Shown: positions 9,616 through 19,307, counted from the first letter of the stretch. The stretch: DNA of 64,000 bases from Bdellovibrio sp. UBA4095 (GCA_002381805.1 DFXZ01000008.1:1-64000); one strand, 5' to 3'. Made by a program: numbers and translations. Notes: generated by a model from the letters alone, not told the origin.

Positions 9616-10883
9616 AGTCCTAAGACTTCAGATGCTTCTTTTTCCAGCGATTCTCTGAACTGTGGAGCAGCAATATCGATTAAAGCTCGGCAGCGCTCCG
9701 CAATTGTCTTCCCATGCAAATAGGCGATTCCATATTCAGTAACGACATAATGAACATGAGCCCGTGTCGTCGTCACGCCAGCCCCCTTTTGAAGGAAGCC
9801 CGTAATTTTGGATCTGCCGTTGTTCGTCGTCGAAGGCAAGGCGATGATAGGCTTTCCTCCCTTTGAAAGAGCCGCACCTCTCATAAAGTCCATCTGCCCA
9901 CCAACGCCCGAATAAATGCGGCTACCGATGGAATCGGCACATACCTGACCCGTTAAATCAACTTCGACAGCACTATTAATTGCCACGACTTTGGGATTCT
10001 GACGGATGATATGAGTGTCGTTTGTGAATGTCGTATCCATCATCATCACAAGTGGGTTATTATCGATAAACTTATAAACTTTTTCCGAACCTATCACAAA
10101 ACTAGATACGATTTTGCCGGCCAAACGAGCTTTCATCTTATTTGTAATAGCACCGGTCTCATACAGATCGACCAAACAGTCAGAGAACATCTCTGTATGA
10201 ATTCCCAAATCCTTATGATCGCCAAGAGCTCTCAGTGCAGCATCAGGAATTGCCCCAATTCCCATTTGCAGTGTCGAGCCATCCTCGATCAGACTTGCAA
10301 TATTCTTTCCGATCTTTAATTCGGTTTCCCCAAGTTTAGCGGGGGCTTTTATGTAAAGTGGCTCGTCAACTTCCACAGCATAGTTGATTCGACTGAATTC
10401 AATTTGAGCATCGCCGAAAGTTCTGGGCATTTGCGGATTCACCTGGGCAATTACCATTTTTGCCGTACGAACAGCAGAGAGCGAAACATCCACAGAAGGT
10501 CCAAGACTGCACATACCATGACTATCGGGTTTGGAGACTTGAATCAATGCTACATCCAGAGGCACAGCTCCCGAGTAAAACAATGCCGGAATCTCGCTGA
10601 GGAAACAGGGAACATAAGAGGGATTGACGTTTCCTCGAACTTTACGAAGATTGGCTCCATTAAAGTAGCTATGGATTTCGAAACTTTCGGATAGATCGGG
10701 ATGCGCATATGAAACATCCCCTTCCGTATGAATAGAATGAATCTTCACATGCCGAAGATCTCCAGCTCGGGCGGTAAGCGCTTTTACAAGCTGCTGTGGA
10801 GTCGCCGCCGCAGTCTGAATGAAAACATGAGAACCAGAATTAACAAATTTAAGAGCTTCCTGTGCAGAGACAAACTGAGGCAT
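9612..10883 (-). CDS. Acetyl-CoA hydrolase / CoA-transferase family enzyme
   Basis: Class I-type CoA-transferase resembling 4-hydroxybutyrate or butyrate:acetyl-CoA CoA-transferases, moving CoA between short acyl groups. The 423 residues include QMGIGAIPDAAL near 206-217, an oxyanion and substrate loop of the family, and the C-terminal TEYGIAYLHGKTIAER motif. It ends by overlapping the stop of the convergent GspE-N-like gene by 4 bases. The substrate is uncertain; an aldehyde dehydrogenase of the succinate-semialdehyde type lies 7 kb away, and Hbd and crotonase lie 39 kb away, so a C4 acid is plausible (inference). Confidence 0.85.
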   Translation of the reverse strand: MPQFVSAQEALKFVNSGSHVFIQTAAATPQQLVKALTARAGDLRHVKIHSIHTEGDVSYAHPDLSESFEIHSYFNGANLRKVRGNVNPSYVPCFLSEIPALFYSGAVPLDVALIQVSKPDSHGMCSLGPSVDVSLSAVRTAKMVIAQVNPQMPRTFGDAQIEFSRINYAVEVDEPLYIKAPAKLGETELKIGKNIASLIEDGSTLQMGIGAIPDAALRALGDHKDLGIHTEMFSDCLVDLYETGAITNKMKARLAGKIVSSFVIGSEKVYKFIDNNPLVMMMDTTFTNDTHIIRQNPKVVAINSAVEVDLTGQVCADSIGSRIYSGVGGQMDFMRGAALSKGGKPIIALPSTTNNGRSKITGFLQKGAGVTTTRAHVHYVVTEYGIAYLHGKTIAERCRALIDIAAPQFRESLEKEASEVLGL

Positions 10884-10979
10884 TTTATTACTCCCGCTGA
10901 ATGGGAATCAGTCTATCACAACAACCTCGGAGAGCAAGAATCCACAAGGAAATTAAAATCATTCCTATAGAAAGCAAAA

Positions 10980-11435
10980 TTAAGAAACCAATTTCCGGGC
11001 CGTCAACTGACGAAGATCATCCGTTGCACCTTTTGCAATTTGAACTTCAAACTTTTCCCAATTCAGCGGCAGATATTCGGTATTGAGACGACTTGCCCAC
11101 TCGATCACAATCAGGGATTCCTTCTGAGAAAACAAATCCCAGAATCCAGAACTTTCAAGATCATCATCATCTTTTAGGCGGTAAAGATCGATGTGATCCA
11201 AACTTTTTCCCTGATCATTTTCGTAACGCAGATGAATAGCAAATGATGGTGACTGAACGTCTTTCATTCCTAGGATATCCGCAATCGCTTGAACTGAAGT
11301 TGTTTTACCGGCGCCCACCTCACCATTCAAAAGTAATACAGTTTTTGCGGGCAGGTACGAAAGAAGCTCCGCCCAATATTCACGCAATTCATTCTTACTT
11401 TTCACAGTGCGAGTCACGCCCATCAAACTCTGCAT
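10980..11435 (-). CDS. tsaE: tRNA threonylcarbamoyladenosine ATPase TsaE
   Basis: P-loop ATPase that works with TsaB and TsaD to make t6A37 in tRNA. The 151 residues show the Walker A GEVGAGKTT near residue 39, SPSFAIHLRY near 64, and the HIDLYRL motif near 82, all diagnostic of the YjeE/TsaE family. It is the last gene of the cdaA-ybbR-glmM-pdxJ operon, 5 bases after pdxJ. An internal ATG five codons in is an alternative start. Its t6A product is the substrate of MtaB encoded 6 kb away. Confidence 0.94.
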   Translation of the reverse strand: MQSLMGVTRTVKSKNELREYWAELLSYLPAKTVLLLNGEVGAGKTTSVQAIADILGMKDVQSPSFAIHLRYENDQGKSLDHIDLYRLKDDDDLESSGFWDLFSQKESLIVIEWASRLNTEYLPLNWEKFEVQIAKGATDDLRQLTARKLVS

Positions 11436-11440
11436 AACTA

Positions 11441-12172
11441 TTACTTTAGAATAGTGCGCATCTTGCGAACCGCTTGTTGAAGTCCCGACTCCAAAGCATA
11501 GCAGATCAGCGAATGTCCAATATTTACTTCGCGCAGATGCGGTAGTTTATTTATAAGCTTTGAATGCTCATAATCCAAGCCATGCCCTGCATGGACATTC
11601 AATCCTAGATAGTGAGCCCATTCAGCAGCTTCACAGAGTCTTTTCCACTCTTTTTCTTTTTTAGCACCTTTAAGCAGAACCCACTTGCCTGTATGGAACT
11701 CAACAGCATCCGCTCCGACCTCGTAAGAGGCTTCCACTTGCTCCAGGGAGGGCTCAATAAACATCGAGATCTCAATACCGATACGTTGAAGTTTTTCGAC
11801 CATTGGACTCATTCTTTTAGAGTTTCTCTTTACATCCAACCCGCCCTCTGTCGTCAGTTCGGCACGTTTTTCAGGCACAAAACAAACCCAATCGGGACGA
11901 TATTTTTTAGCATAGGAAACCATTTGCGAAGTCGCCGCCATTTCCAAATTCAATGGCACCGGGCAGCTCTTAGAAAGCACTTTCAGATCTTCAAGTTGAA
12001 TATGCCTGCGGTCTTCGCGCAGATGGATAGTAATCTGACCCGCTCCGCCTTTAACCGATTCTTTCACCATTTGCAGAAGATCGGGATAGGAGGTGGTACC
12101 CCCTCGAACTTGGCGCAAAGTAGCGACGTGATCGACATTTACGCCTAAACGAATTTGTTTTTTATTTTTCAT
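11441..12172 (-). CDS. pdxJ: Pyridoxine 5'-phosphate synthase PdxJ
   Basis: Condenses 1-deoxyxylulose 5-phosphate with 3-amino-2-oxopropyl phosphate to make the B6 vitamer pyridoxine phosphate. The 243 residues begin with the typical RLGVNVDHVATLRQVRGG segment and keep HLREDRRHI, the LEMA strand and the C-terminal HAGHGLDYEH phosphate-binding motif. It follows glmM by 15 bases. In many bacteria pdxJ is followed by acpS; here tsaE takes that place. Confidence 0.96.
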   Translation of the reverse strand: MKNKKQIRLGVNVDHVATLRQVRGGTTSYPDLLQMVKESVKGGAGQITIHLREDRRHIQLEDLKVLSKSCPVPLNLEMAATSQMVSYAKKYRPDWVCFVPEKRAELTTEGGLDVKRNSKRMSPMVEKLQRIGIEISMFIEPSLEQVEASYEVGADAVEFHTGKWVLLKGAKKEKEWKRLCEAAEWAHYLGLNVHAGHGLDYEHSKLINKLPHLREVNIGHSLICYALESGLQQAVRKMRTILK

Positions 12173-12187
12173 AACTTTCTTGGCCTC

Positions 12188-13591
12188 TTAACCAAGTTCT
12201 TTTTCTAAGAACGATGCGATTTCTTCTGCAAACTGGCTTATCTGTGTTTTATTGGTTCCCTCTACGAGCACCCGAATCACAGGTTCGGTTCCCGAGAAGC
12301 GAACGAAAACACGGCCATCACCAGCAAGCTTTTCTTCCACAGACTGGATGAGTTCCTTGTAGCCAGCAACCGTACTCAGTTCCAGACGACGCTTGACCCG
12401 GCAATTGATTAAAACTTGTGGCACATCCTCAAACACATGATTCAGTTCACTCATCTTCTTACCGGTTTGCTTCATCACCGCAAGTACACTGAGTGCAGCA
12501 ATACAACCATCACCTGTCGTGGTGTGATCTAGAAAAATCACATGGCCAGACTGCTCACCGCCAAGATTGTAACCATTTTTTCGCATCTCTTCGACGACAT
12601 ACTTATCACCAACGTCGGTTTTAACGAGCTTGATGCCGGCTTCGTTCATTCTTTTTTCAAGACCGAAATTCGACATTTGCGTCGCAACCAGCGTGTCATT
12701 CTTAAGCAGACCACGCTCTTTCATATGAAGCGCGCATATGGCTAGGATGCGATCACCATTAACGATCTCACCCTTTTCATCGACCATAATGACTCGATCG
12801 GCGTCACCATCTAAACTGATTCCAACATCTGCCCGGTACTGCAAAACCGCTTCAGACAGCTTTTGCGGATACAAAGCACCGACTTTGTCGTTGATATTGG
12901 TACCATTGGGATCATCACCCAATTGCAAAACTTCCGCACCTAGTTCTTGAAAAACAGACGGAGCCACCTTGTAAGAGGCACCATTTGCTGTATCCAATAC
13001 GATGCGCATTCCATCTAGAGTGTATTCCAAAGGGAAAGTACCCTTGACATAAACAATGTATCGCCCCTGAGAGTCATCAATACGACGAGTCCGTCCAATG
13101 TCTTTGCTCGGAGGCAAAAACTGAGTCAAGTCGACTTCGAAGACCAGCCGCTCGATCTCAGCTTCCATTGCAGCAGAAATTTTAAATCCGTCGGGACCAA
13201 AAACTTTAATGCCGTTATCATGAAATGGATTGTGTGAAGCCGAGATCACAATACCAGCAGAAGCCCGCATTGTGCGGGTCAGATAGCCAATACCAGGGGT
13301 CGGAAGCGGACCGACAAGTTGAACAAAAATTCCCATCGAATTTAAACCGCTCGCTAGGGCCTGCTCGATCATATAACCAGATAGACGAGTGTCTTTTCCA
13401 ATGACCACTTTACGATGCAGAATGGGGGCATGTTGCGTTTCTTTTTGCAGAAGATACCCAATGGCCTGACCAATTTTGACGACCATATCCGGCGTCATAG
13501 GCCACTGGTTTGCAGTTCCGCGAATGCCGTCAGTGCCAAAGAGTTTTCGCTTTTTCACTTCGTCTTTACTGGCCGTTTTTTTGTTCGTCAT
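12188..13591 (-). CDS. glmM: Phosphoglucosamine mutase GlmM
   Basis: Interconverts glucosamine 6-phosphate and glucosamine 1-phosphate for peptidoglycan and lipopolysaccharide precursors. The 467 residues contain KLFGTDGIRG near the start, the catalytic phosphoserine loop ISASHNPFHDNGIK near residue 118, the metal site DGDADR near 262, and the phosphate-binding RFSGTEPVIRV near 430. The first 15 residues are a lysine-rich extension. It overlaps the upstream ybbR-type gene by 26 bases, giving the conserved cdaA-cdaR-glmM order. Confidence 0.97.
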   Translation of the reverse strand: MTNKKTASKDEVKKRKLFGTDGIRGTANQWPMTPDMVVKIGQAIGYLLQKETQHAPILHRKVVIGKDTRLSGYMIEQALASGLNSMGIFVQLVGPLPTPGIGYLTRTMRASAGIVISASHNPFHDNGIKVFGPDGFKISAAMEAEIERLVFEVDLTQFLPPSKDIGRTRRIDDSQGRYIVYVKGTFPLEYTLDGMRIVLDTANGASYKVAPSVFQELGAEVLQLGDDPNGTNINDKVGALYPQKLSEAVLQYRADVGISLDGDADRVIMVDEKGEIVNGDRILAICALHMKERGLLKNDTLVATQMSNFGLEKRMNEAGIKLVKTDVGDKYVVEEMRKNGYNLGGEQSGHVIFLDHTTTGDGCIAALSVLAVMKQTGKKMSELNHVFEDVPQVLINCRVKRRLELSTVAGYKELIQSVEEKLAGDGRVFVRFSGTEPVIRVLVEGTNKTQISQFAEEIASFLEKELG

Positions 13592-13991
13592 TAAGCTTTT
13601 CCTTTGTTCCTACGACTTCTGCCTGAATCTGATTCGGACGTAAACCCAGTATTCTAACTCCAAGGGGCGTTTCGAACTTGGTCACGGGAATGTCTACGTA
13701 AACCACACCTTCACCCCTTTGTGAGATATCCAGAGTAATACTCTGAGAAACGGAACTATCCATGAACTTTTTAAGCGCCGCTCGTGGACCTGAAACTTTT
13801 ACCTTGATGTGGTCAGAAGTCTGCGCCACGACCTGATAGCCTGGTGCCGTCACCAGTTCAACATCCACGTCTTTGCTCATGACGAAGTCCCTGCGTCCCA
13901 GAATGGTCAACCACAGAATAAGTGAGATAAATAAGGCGACAACTTTATAACTGAAGTTTTGCGTAAGAGCATTGGTCCAGCGGCGTTTCAT
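13566..13991 (-). CDS. YbbR-domain protein, CdaR-like
   Basis: Membrane-anchored protein with one N-terminal transmembrane helix (about residues 15-31) and a single YbbR-like beta domain (about 38-128). In Firmicutes CdaR has several YbbR domains and modulates the diadenylate cyclase CdaA; here the protein is only 141 residues. It lies between cdaA (4-base ATGA overlap) and glmM (26-base overlap), which is the reason to call it CdaR-like. The regulatory role is inferred from position, not shown by the sequence. Confidence 0.85.
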   Translation of the reverse strand: MKRRWTNALTQNFSYKVVALFISLILWLTILGRRDFVMSKDVDVELVTAPGYQVVAQTSDHIKVKVSGPRAALKKFMDSSVSQSITLDISQRGEGVVYVDIPVTKFETPLGVRILGLRPNQIQAEVVGTKEKLNDEQKNGQ

Positions 13992-14800
13992 GACACCTCT
14001 CCCTGCTGAGAAAAGGCCTTGTACTTCAAGCCGAATGTTTCATACAGGGCCTTGCGAATATCGCCCAATTCAACATTGGTACTTAAGTGTCCACCTTGAA
14101 CAATACCGATAGATCGATTTTCCTCAGAAACGACAAACACCAAAGCGTCCGTTTCTTCTGTCAGGCCGATCGCGGCACGGTGCCGCGTCCCCAAATTCTT
14201 ATCCAAGGCAGGGTTTTTACTGAGCGGCAGAAAGCAACCCGCAGAGTGAATACGTCCATTTCTGATAAGCACGGCCCCATCATGCATGGGACTTTCTGGA
14301 TGGAATACCGACGCCAGAAGTTCCGCGGAGATCTTGGACTCCATTTCCGTTCCAAACTCTATGTGATAATCAATAACAATCTCGCGCTCGACAACTACAA
14401 GCGCCCCAAATCCTTTTTGTGCCGTCAGAATAATCCCTTTTGCGATCTCTTCAATAACTTGCGTTTCCTGAATATTGGAAGCATCAGAAAAGAATGGATT
14501 GCTTCCTATATGTGCAAGTGCTCTACGAATTTCACCCTGGAACAGGACAACCACAATGACGAATAAATTTGAGAAGAATTTTTCGAGAAGCCAATTGAAC
14601 GTGTAAAGTTCTAGCCAAATACTGAGGATGTAGCCAATAGCCAGCACACCCAAGCCGGAAAGCATCTGAATGGTGCCGGTCCTCTTAATGAGCACCAAGA
14701 TTCGGTAAACCACCATCCAAACAAGCAGCATGTCAATGCCGTCTTGCACACGCAAGTTTTGAACGATGAAAATGAGGTTGTCGACAAACTGCTGCAACAT
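13988..14800 (-). CDS. cdaA: Diadenylate cyclase CdaA
   Basis: Membrane-bound enzyme that makes cyclic di-AMP from two ATP. The 270 residues have three N-terminal hydrophobic helices (about 12-90) and a DAC domain carrying the catalytic HDGAVLIRNG motif near residue 172 and the RHRAAIGLTE motif near 205. It is the first gene of the cdaA-ybbR-glmM-pdxJ-tsaE operon. Its promoter must lie in the gap after ftsH, because a strong terminator separates them. c-di-AMP signalling is less usual in Gram-negative bacteria; no effector is visible in this window. Confidence 0.95.
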   Translation of the reverse strand: MLQQFVDNLIFIVQNLRVQDGIDMLLVWMVVYRILVLIKRTGTIQMLSGLGVLAIGYILSIWLELYTFNWLLEKFFSNLFVIVVVLFQGEIRRALAHIGSNPFFSDASNIQETQVIEEIAKGIILTAQKGFGALVVVEREIVIDYHIEFGTEMESKISAELLASVFHPESPMHDGAVLIRNGRIHSAGCFLPLSKNPALDKNLGTRHRAAIGLTEETDALVFVVSEENRSIGIVQGGHLSTNVELGDIRKALYETFGLKYKAFSQQGEVS

Positions 14801-14844
14801 CTAGATGCCCCTAAAAACGTCCTCTACTCTGAACCTCTTAAACG

Positions 14845-14878
14845 GAAAATCCCCCTCACTCAATCGAGCAAGGGGGCT
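14845..14878 (-). terminator. Intrinsic terminator after ftsH
   Basis: On the minus strand the arm at 14876-14866 pairs over 11 positions (two G-T wobbles) with 14861-14851 across a 4-base loop, with a run of Gs and Cs at its base, and is followed by ATTTT. It lies 16 bases past the ftsH stop, so it closes the tilS-ftsH unit and separates it from cdaA. Confidence 0.85.
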
Positions 14879-14893
14879 ATTACTAAGTCTTAA

Positions 14894-16837
14894 CTAAATA
14901 GTGACCGGCCCGGTGTTTCCCATCGGGTCACCAGCAGGATCTTTTTTACCAGATCCAGTAACAACAGCGCCAAGTCCGCCATCTTTTTTATTACTGCGAT
15001 ACTTTTCAATTTCAATCACGGCCGCGCCATTAACAAGCATTTCCACTTCATGGCTATCGATAGTTTCATACTTAATCAAAGCTTCGGCCAAGCGATCCAA
15101 TGCGTCCTTGAATTCTGTCAGGATTTGCACTGCTTTGGCGTAACCTTCAGTGATAATTTTTGAAACCTCGGCGTCGATCTCTTCAGCTTTTGATTCAGAA
15201 TAGTCCTTATGGGTGTGACCATATTGCATACCCAAAAACACAGGTCCTTCACGCTTTTCAAATGCCAAAGGTCCCAACTTACTCATACCCCATTCGCAAA
15301 CCATGCGACGGGCTATCTCCGTTGCTCTTTCAATATCGTTCCCAGCACCTGTCGTGATGTCTTTAAAGATCACTTCCTCTGCTGCGCGACCACCGAACAA
15401 GAATGCAATCATGCTTTCTGCTTTATTTTTAGATAAGCTGACACTTTCTTTTTCAGGCAAAGTTTGCGTAAGTCCTAAAGCCATTCCGCGAGGAATGATG
15501 GTCACCTTGTGAATTGGATCTAAACCGACCAATTTTTTACCCACAAGTGTGTGTCCTGCCTCATGGTAAGCAGTGATCTTTTTGTCTTCGTCTGAAATTA
15601 CCATTGATCTTCTTTCAGAACCCATGATCACTTTATCTTTGGCCTTTTCAAAGTCTTCCATTTCCAAATATTTTTTGTCTGTGCGTGCTGCGATCAAAGC
15701 AGCTTCGTTCACCAAATTTTCCAAGTCAGCCCCAGAGAAACCCGGCGTCCCGCGTGCAATCTTCACTGTTTCAACATCAGGGCCTAACGGAGTTTTGCGC
15801 GTGTGAACAGTTAGAATCTGTTCACGACCGTTAAGATCTGGCTTATTCACTACGACACGACGATCGAAACGACCCGGTCGCAGAAGTGCAGGATCCAGAA
15901 CATCTGGGCGGTTCGTCGCAGCGATCAAGATCACACCTTCAGAAGACTCAAAACCATCCATTTCAACAAGCAACTGATTCAGGGTTTGTTCACGCTCATC
16001 GTGTCCCCCACCCATACCAGCACCACGATGGCGACCGACAGCATCGATCTCATCGATAAAGATCAAACAAGGAGCATTTTTCTTACCTTGTTCAAACAAA
16101 TCACGAACACGACTGGCGCCGACTCCGACAAACATTTCGACGAAATCTGAACCAGAAATTGTAAAGAAAGGAACGCCAGCTTCACCAGCCACCGCACGGG
16201 CCAACAAAGTCTTACCTGTTCCTGGAGGTCCCACCAAAAGAACCCCTTTAGGGATACGACCGCCAAGCTTGGTATATTTTTTCGGATCTTTCAGGAAGCT
16301 GACGATCTCCTGGAGATCTTCTTTAGCTTCATCCACACCAGCAACTTCCTTGAAAGTGACCCGGTTTTTATGCTCAGTTAACAAACGCGCACGGCTCTTT
16401 CCAAAAGACATTGCTTTGCCGCCGCCCACTTGAATCTGCCGCATGATGAACAAGAACATCGCAACGATCAAAATCAATGGCAACCAATTCACCAAGAATG
16501 ATTGGAAGAATCCACCGTTATCAGCTCTCTCATAGTTCGGAGTGATTCCGTTATCGATCAGAAAACGATAACCTTCATCCTGAGTGTTGCCCACAATTGC
16601 AAAGTGAGTTCCGCTATATTTCTTTTCAAACTCAGGCTTCATCTCTCCGATAATTTCAGAAGAGTCTTGGCGGAAAGTGACAGACTCAACCTCACCGGCC
16701 TTTACGGCTTGTGTGAACTTAGAGTAATTAAAATCAGCAATCGCTTTTTGATTTTTAGTTTCATAGGCTTGGAAGAGAAACACCGCCATAATGATTAGGA
16801 AGAACCATAAAGCTAATGTTTTTTGCGTAGATCGCAT
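14894..16837 (-). CDS. ftsH: ATP-dependent zinc metalloprotease FtsH
   Basis: Membrane AAA+ protease that degrades misfolded membrane proteins and regulatory proteins. It has two transmembrane helices (about 8-25 and 112-131), Walker A GPPGTGKT near residue 202, Walker B IFIDEID, the second region of homology ATNRPDVLDPALLRPGRFD, and the zinc site HEAGH near 420. The C-terminal tail is rich in Gly, Lys and Asp. I chose ATG 16837 (647 residues), because it follows AAAGGAACTGAA; an ATG five codons earlier has no clear ribosome-binding site. It lies downstream of tilS, a common pairing, and ends in a terminator. Confidence 0.97.
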   Translation of the reverse strand: MRSTQKTLALWFFLIIMAVFLFQAYETKNQKAIADFNYSKFTQAVKAGEVESVTFRQDSSEIIGEMKPEFEKKYSGTHFAIVGNTQDEGYRFLIDNGITPNYERADNGGFFQSFLVNWLPLILIVAMFLFIMRQIQVGGGKAMSFGKSRARLLTEHKNRVTFKEVAGVDEAKEDLQEIVSFLKDPKKYTKLGGRIPKGVLLVGPPGTGKTLLARAVAGEAGVPFFTISGSDFVEMFVGVGASRVRDLFEQGKKNAPCLIFIDEIDAVGRHRGAGMGGGHDEREQTLNQLLVEMDGFESSEGVILIAATNRPDVLDPALLRPGRFDRRVVVNKPDLNGREQILTVHTRKTPLGPDVETVKIARGTPGFSGADLENLVNEAALIAARTDKKYLEMEDFEKAKDKVIMGSERRSMVISDEDKKITAYHEAGHTLVGKKLVGLDPIHKVTIIPRGMALGLTQTLPEKESVSLSKNKAESMIAFLFGGRAAEEVIFKDITTGAGNDIERATEIARRMVCEWGMSKLGPLAFEKREGPVFLGMQYGHTHKDYSESKAEEIDAEVSKIITEGYAKAVQILTEFKDALDRLAEALIKYETIDSHEVEMLVNGAAVIEIEKYRSNKKDGGLGAVVTGSGKKDPAGDPMGNTGPVTI

Positions 16838-16934
16838 TTCAGTTCCTTTCATTCGAAGGTCAATACCATCGAGGCTAACACGAATGCCACTTCAACAAAA
16901 GAAACTTCGCGCCAGAGTTTATGACACATCCATT

Positions 16935-17879
16935 TCAGGACTGGACTTTGATTTGCTCTGCGTTAACGTCCCATTGGCATTTACCGACTTTAAATGTGAT
17001 CACTTTTTGCGGCTTGTCCAGTCGCTTCTGAATTTCTTCCAGATGAGCCTGAGTAAAATCCTTTTTCTCGAGAGAAAAAAGATACTGGGCCAGCAATCGT
17101 CGCTGCTCAGAGGGCGTTAAAGTGAGATAAAAACTGCGCGACACCCCCTGTGTCGTATAAGCCTCATTTTCTTGCAAAAGATCCCCCCGAACTCGACCAT
17201 CCAACTCTTGTGCAATGGTCTCCAAAGATCTTGCTAAGGACTCCACGGAACCACGAGAACGCTTTTCCAGCGCCTTGAGCCAGTCACTTCTTAACCAGTT
17301 TCGCAGGGGGTCCACAGACCTGTTGCTAGGGTCTTCAAGAGCCTTCAGCTTTTCTTCACGCAGGTACTTTTTCAAATCTTTTTTAGTCACCTCAAGCAAA
17401 GGACGAAAAATACCAGGCTGATGGATCTGCATTGCCTGCAATCCTTGACCACCTGTTCCGCGAATCAGTCTTAAGATTCTGGTTTCTAACAAATCATCAC
17501 GGTGATGACCTGTTGCGATGCAATCAAATGACTCTTCCTTTACCAGTCTCTGTAAAGCGGCATAGCGAAGGTCGCGATATTGAGCTTCAGATTTTGCCAA
17601 CTCAGAGGACTTCAGTGAAAAAAACGTCACCTTCAACTTTTTGCAAAGCTTTTCGCAAAACACCTGAGCTTCCTTGCGGTAAGTTTGATTGGAGTCTTCA
17701 CCGTGATGAAAATAGCAGGCTCCAAGTGATTCCTTTTTATGCACTTTACTGAGGACTCGCAAAAGCGCGACTGAATCAACCCCACCCGAGAGCGCCACAA
17801 GTATTTTTTTCTCCTGCAGACCGTGCAGCTTTATCAACTTCCAGATCTGATGATCCAGATCCCGCTTTAATTCCTTCAA
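16935..17879 (-). CDS. tilS: tRNA(Ile)-lysidine synthase TilS
   Basis: Converts C34 of tRNA-Ile(CAU) to lysidine, so that it reads AUA. The 314 residues carry the N-type ATP-pyrophosphatase P-loop ALSGGVDSV near residue 29 and the ATGHHRDDLLETRILRLIRGTG block near 121-142. It is shorter than the E. coli enzyme and seems to have only a reduced C-terminal domain, as in the compact TilS type. The start overlaps the end of the aldehyde dehydrogenase gene by 4 bases; ftsH follows about 100 bases downstream. Confidence 0.94.
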   Translation of the reverse strand: MKELKRDLDHQIWKLIKLHGLQEKKILVALSGGVDSVALLRVLSKVHKKESLGACYFHHGEDSNQTYRKEAQVFCEKLCKKLKVTFFSLKSSELAKSEAQYRDLRYAALQRLVKEESFDCIATGHHRDDLLETRILRLIRGTGGQGLQAMQIHQPGIFRPLLEVTKKDLKKYLREEKLKALEDPSNRSVDPLRNWLRSDWLKALEKRSRGSVESLARSLETIAQELDGRVRGDLLQENEAYTTQGVSRSFYLTLTPSEQRRLLAQYLFSLEKKDFTQAHLEEIQKRLDKPQKVITFKVGKCQWDVNAEQIKVQS

Positions 17880-19231
17880 CCGGGGCCTCCCACTGCAACG
17901 GTCTTAACGTTCACGAACTCCATAATTCCAAAATGACTCAGCTCTCGCCCATATCCCGAGTCCTTGACGCCTCCAAAAGGGATGCGCGGATCCGATTTGA
18001 CGTGGTCATTTAACACTACGAATCCAGCATCAAGTTCCTTTTCAAGTAACTGCTTTCCCTGAGTGATGTCACTGGTAAAAATCCCGCCGCCCAATCCGTA
18101 TGGCGAGGAATTGGCCAGCGAAATCGCCGCCTGCTCACTTTTAGCCACAATGACAGAAGCCACGGGACCGAAAATTTCTTCCTTATGCAGTTCGGGATGA
18201 TTTTCCTCGAACAGCACCACCGTCGCCGGATAATAAGCACCTACTCCCTGAGGAGCCGAACCCCCTAGGAGCACCTTACCGCCCCACTGCTTAAGCATTT
18301 CAACTTGTTGTATGATTTGCTTCTGAAACTTCGCGGAAGCCAATGGAGCAAGCTCGATTTTCTTCATTTCTTCGACAAAATAGCGAACGAAATCTTTAGC
18401 GACTTTTTCGTGAACAATAAATCGTTTTCCAGCAACACAACTCTGACCGCAGTTCACCAAACGAACTTGCGCACAAGTTTGGGCCGCTTTCTCCAAATCA
18501 GCATCTGGGAAGATCAGGTAGGCATCGCTTCCGCCAAGCTCTAAAACGATTTTTTTAAGATTTTTCGCTGCGGCTGTTGCAACCTCTCGCCCGCCACGAC
18601 TGCTTCCCGTAAAAGTCACCCCTCGCACCAAAGGATGCGCAATCACCTTTTCTGCGGTCTCATGATCGACTTGAATATTTCTAAGTAATTTGTGAGGAGT
18701 CGTTAAATTATCGAAGATTTTACTGATCAACTCTGCTGTTCCTGCCGTCAAATCAGCGTGCTTTAGCAGTACAATATTCCCCGCCATCAGTGCCGGCGCA
18801 GCGAAACGAATCGTCTGCCAAAGAGGAAAATTCCAGGGCATAATACTGAAGACCACTCCCAGAGGTTGAAAACTCACTTCGGCTTGCTGATACGGAGACT
18901 CTGGAACCTTTTGGTTCTGCAGCATTTTCGCGGCTTCATTTGCATAAAACTCACAGGTCATCGCCGATTTCTCGACTTCTTGGCGTCCCTCGCTTAAAAG
19001 TTTACCCATCTCCTGATTCATCATTTGAGCCAACTCGTTTTTATGTAATCTGAGGTCTTCAGCCAAGCGCAAAAGAATCTGAGAGCGCTCGTTATAGGTC
19101 TGCCGTCGCCAAAATTCAAAATCATGATGAGCTTCTTCGACTTTACCTGAAACCAACTCCCAGGATAGATGATGATATGTTTTTAAAACCTCAGCGGTCG
19201 CTGGATTGACTGTTGAAAATGAGTTCATCAC
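17876..19231 (-). CDS. NAD(P)-dependent aldehyde dehydrogenase, succinate-semialdehyde type
   Basis: Oxidises an aldehyde to the acid, probably succinate semialdehyde by resemblance to E. coli Sad/YneI. The 451 residues hold the cofactor-binding PWNFPLWQ segment, the catalytic Glu in VLELGGSD, and the catalytic Cys in NCGQSCVAGKRFIV. The short N terminus (the protein starts at the NPATAEV motif) is typical of this short subgroup. Start choice between two adjacent ATG codons is open. It overlaps tilS by 4 bases. The substrate call is an inference. Confidence 0.88.
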   Translation of the reverse strand: MMNSFSTVNPATAEVLKTYHHLSWELVSGKVEEAHHDFEFWRRQTYNERSQILLRLAEDLRLHKNELAQMMNQEMGKLLSEGRQEVEKSAMTCEFYANEAAKMLQNQKVPESPYQQAEVSFQPLGVVFSIMPWNFPLWQTIRFAAPALMAGNIVLLKHADLTAGTAELISKIFDNLTTPHKLLRNIQVDHETAEKVIAHPLVRGVTFTGSSRGGREVATAAAKNLKKIVLELGGSDAYLIFPDADLEKAAQTCAQVRLVNCGQSCVAGKRFIVHEKVAKDFVRYFVEEMKKIELAPLASAKFQKQIIQQVEMLKQWGGKVLLGGSAPQGVGAYYPATVVLFEENHPELHKEEIFGPVASVIVAKSEQAAISLANSSPYGLGGGIFTSDITQGKQLLEKELDAGFVVLNDHVKSDPRIPFGGVKDSGYGRELSHFGIMEFVNVKTVAVGGPG

Positions 19232-19307
19232 AACCTCCGCCCATAGCCTAACATCTGAACAGGCCCTGATGAAGGAAATCGAAAGACCCTAAAGCGAACG
19301 CGTTAAG

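Noticed and set aside
11612..12148. A 178-codon plus-strand frame opposite pdxJ
   Set aside because: It is antisense to a clear pdxJ, has no ribosome-binding site, and its product has no recognisable composition; it is a shadow of the real gene.
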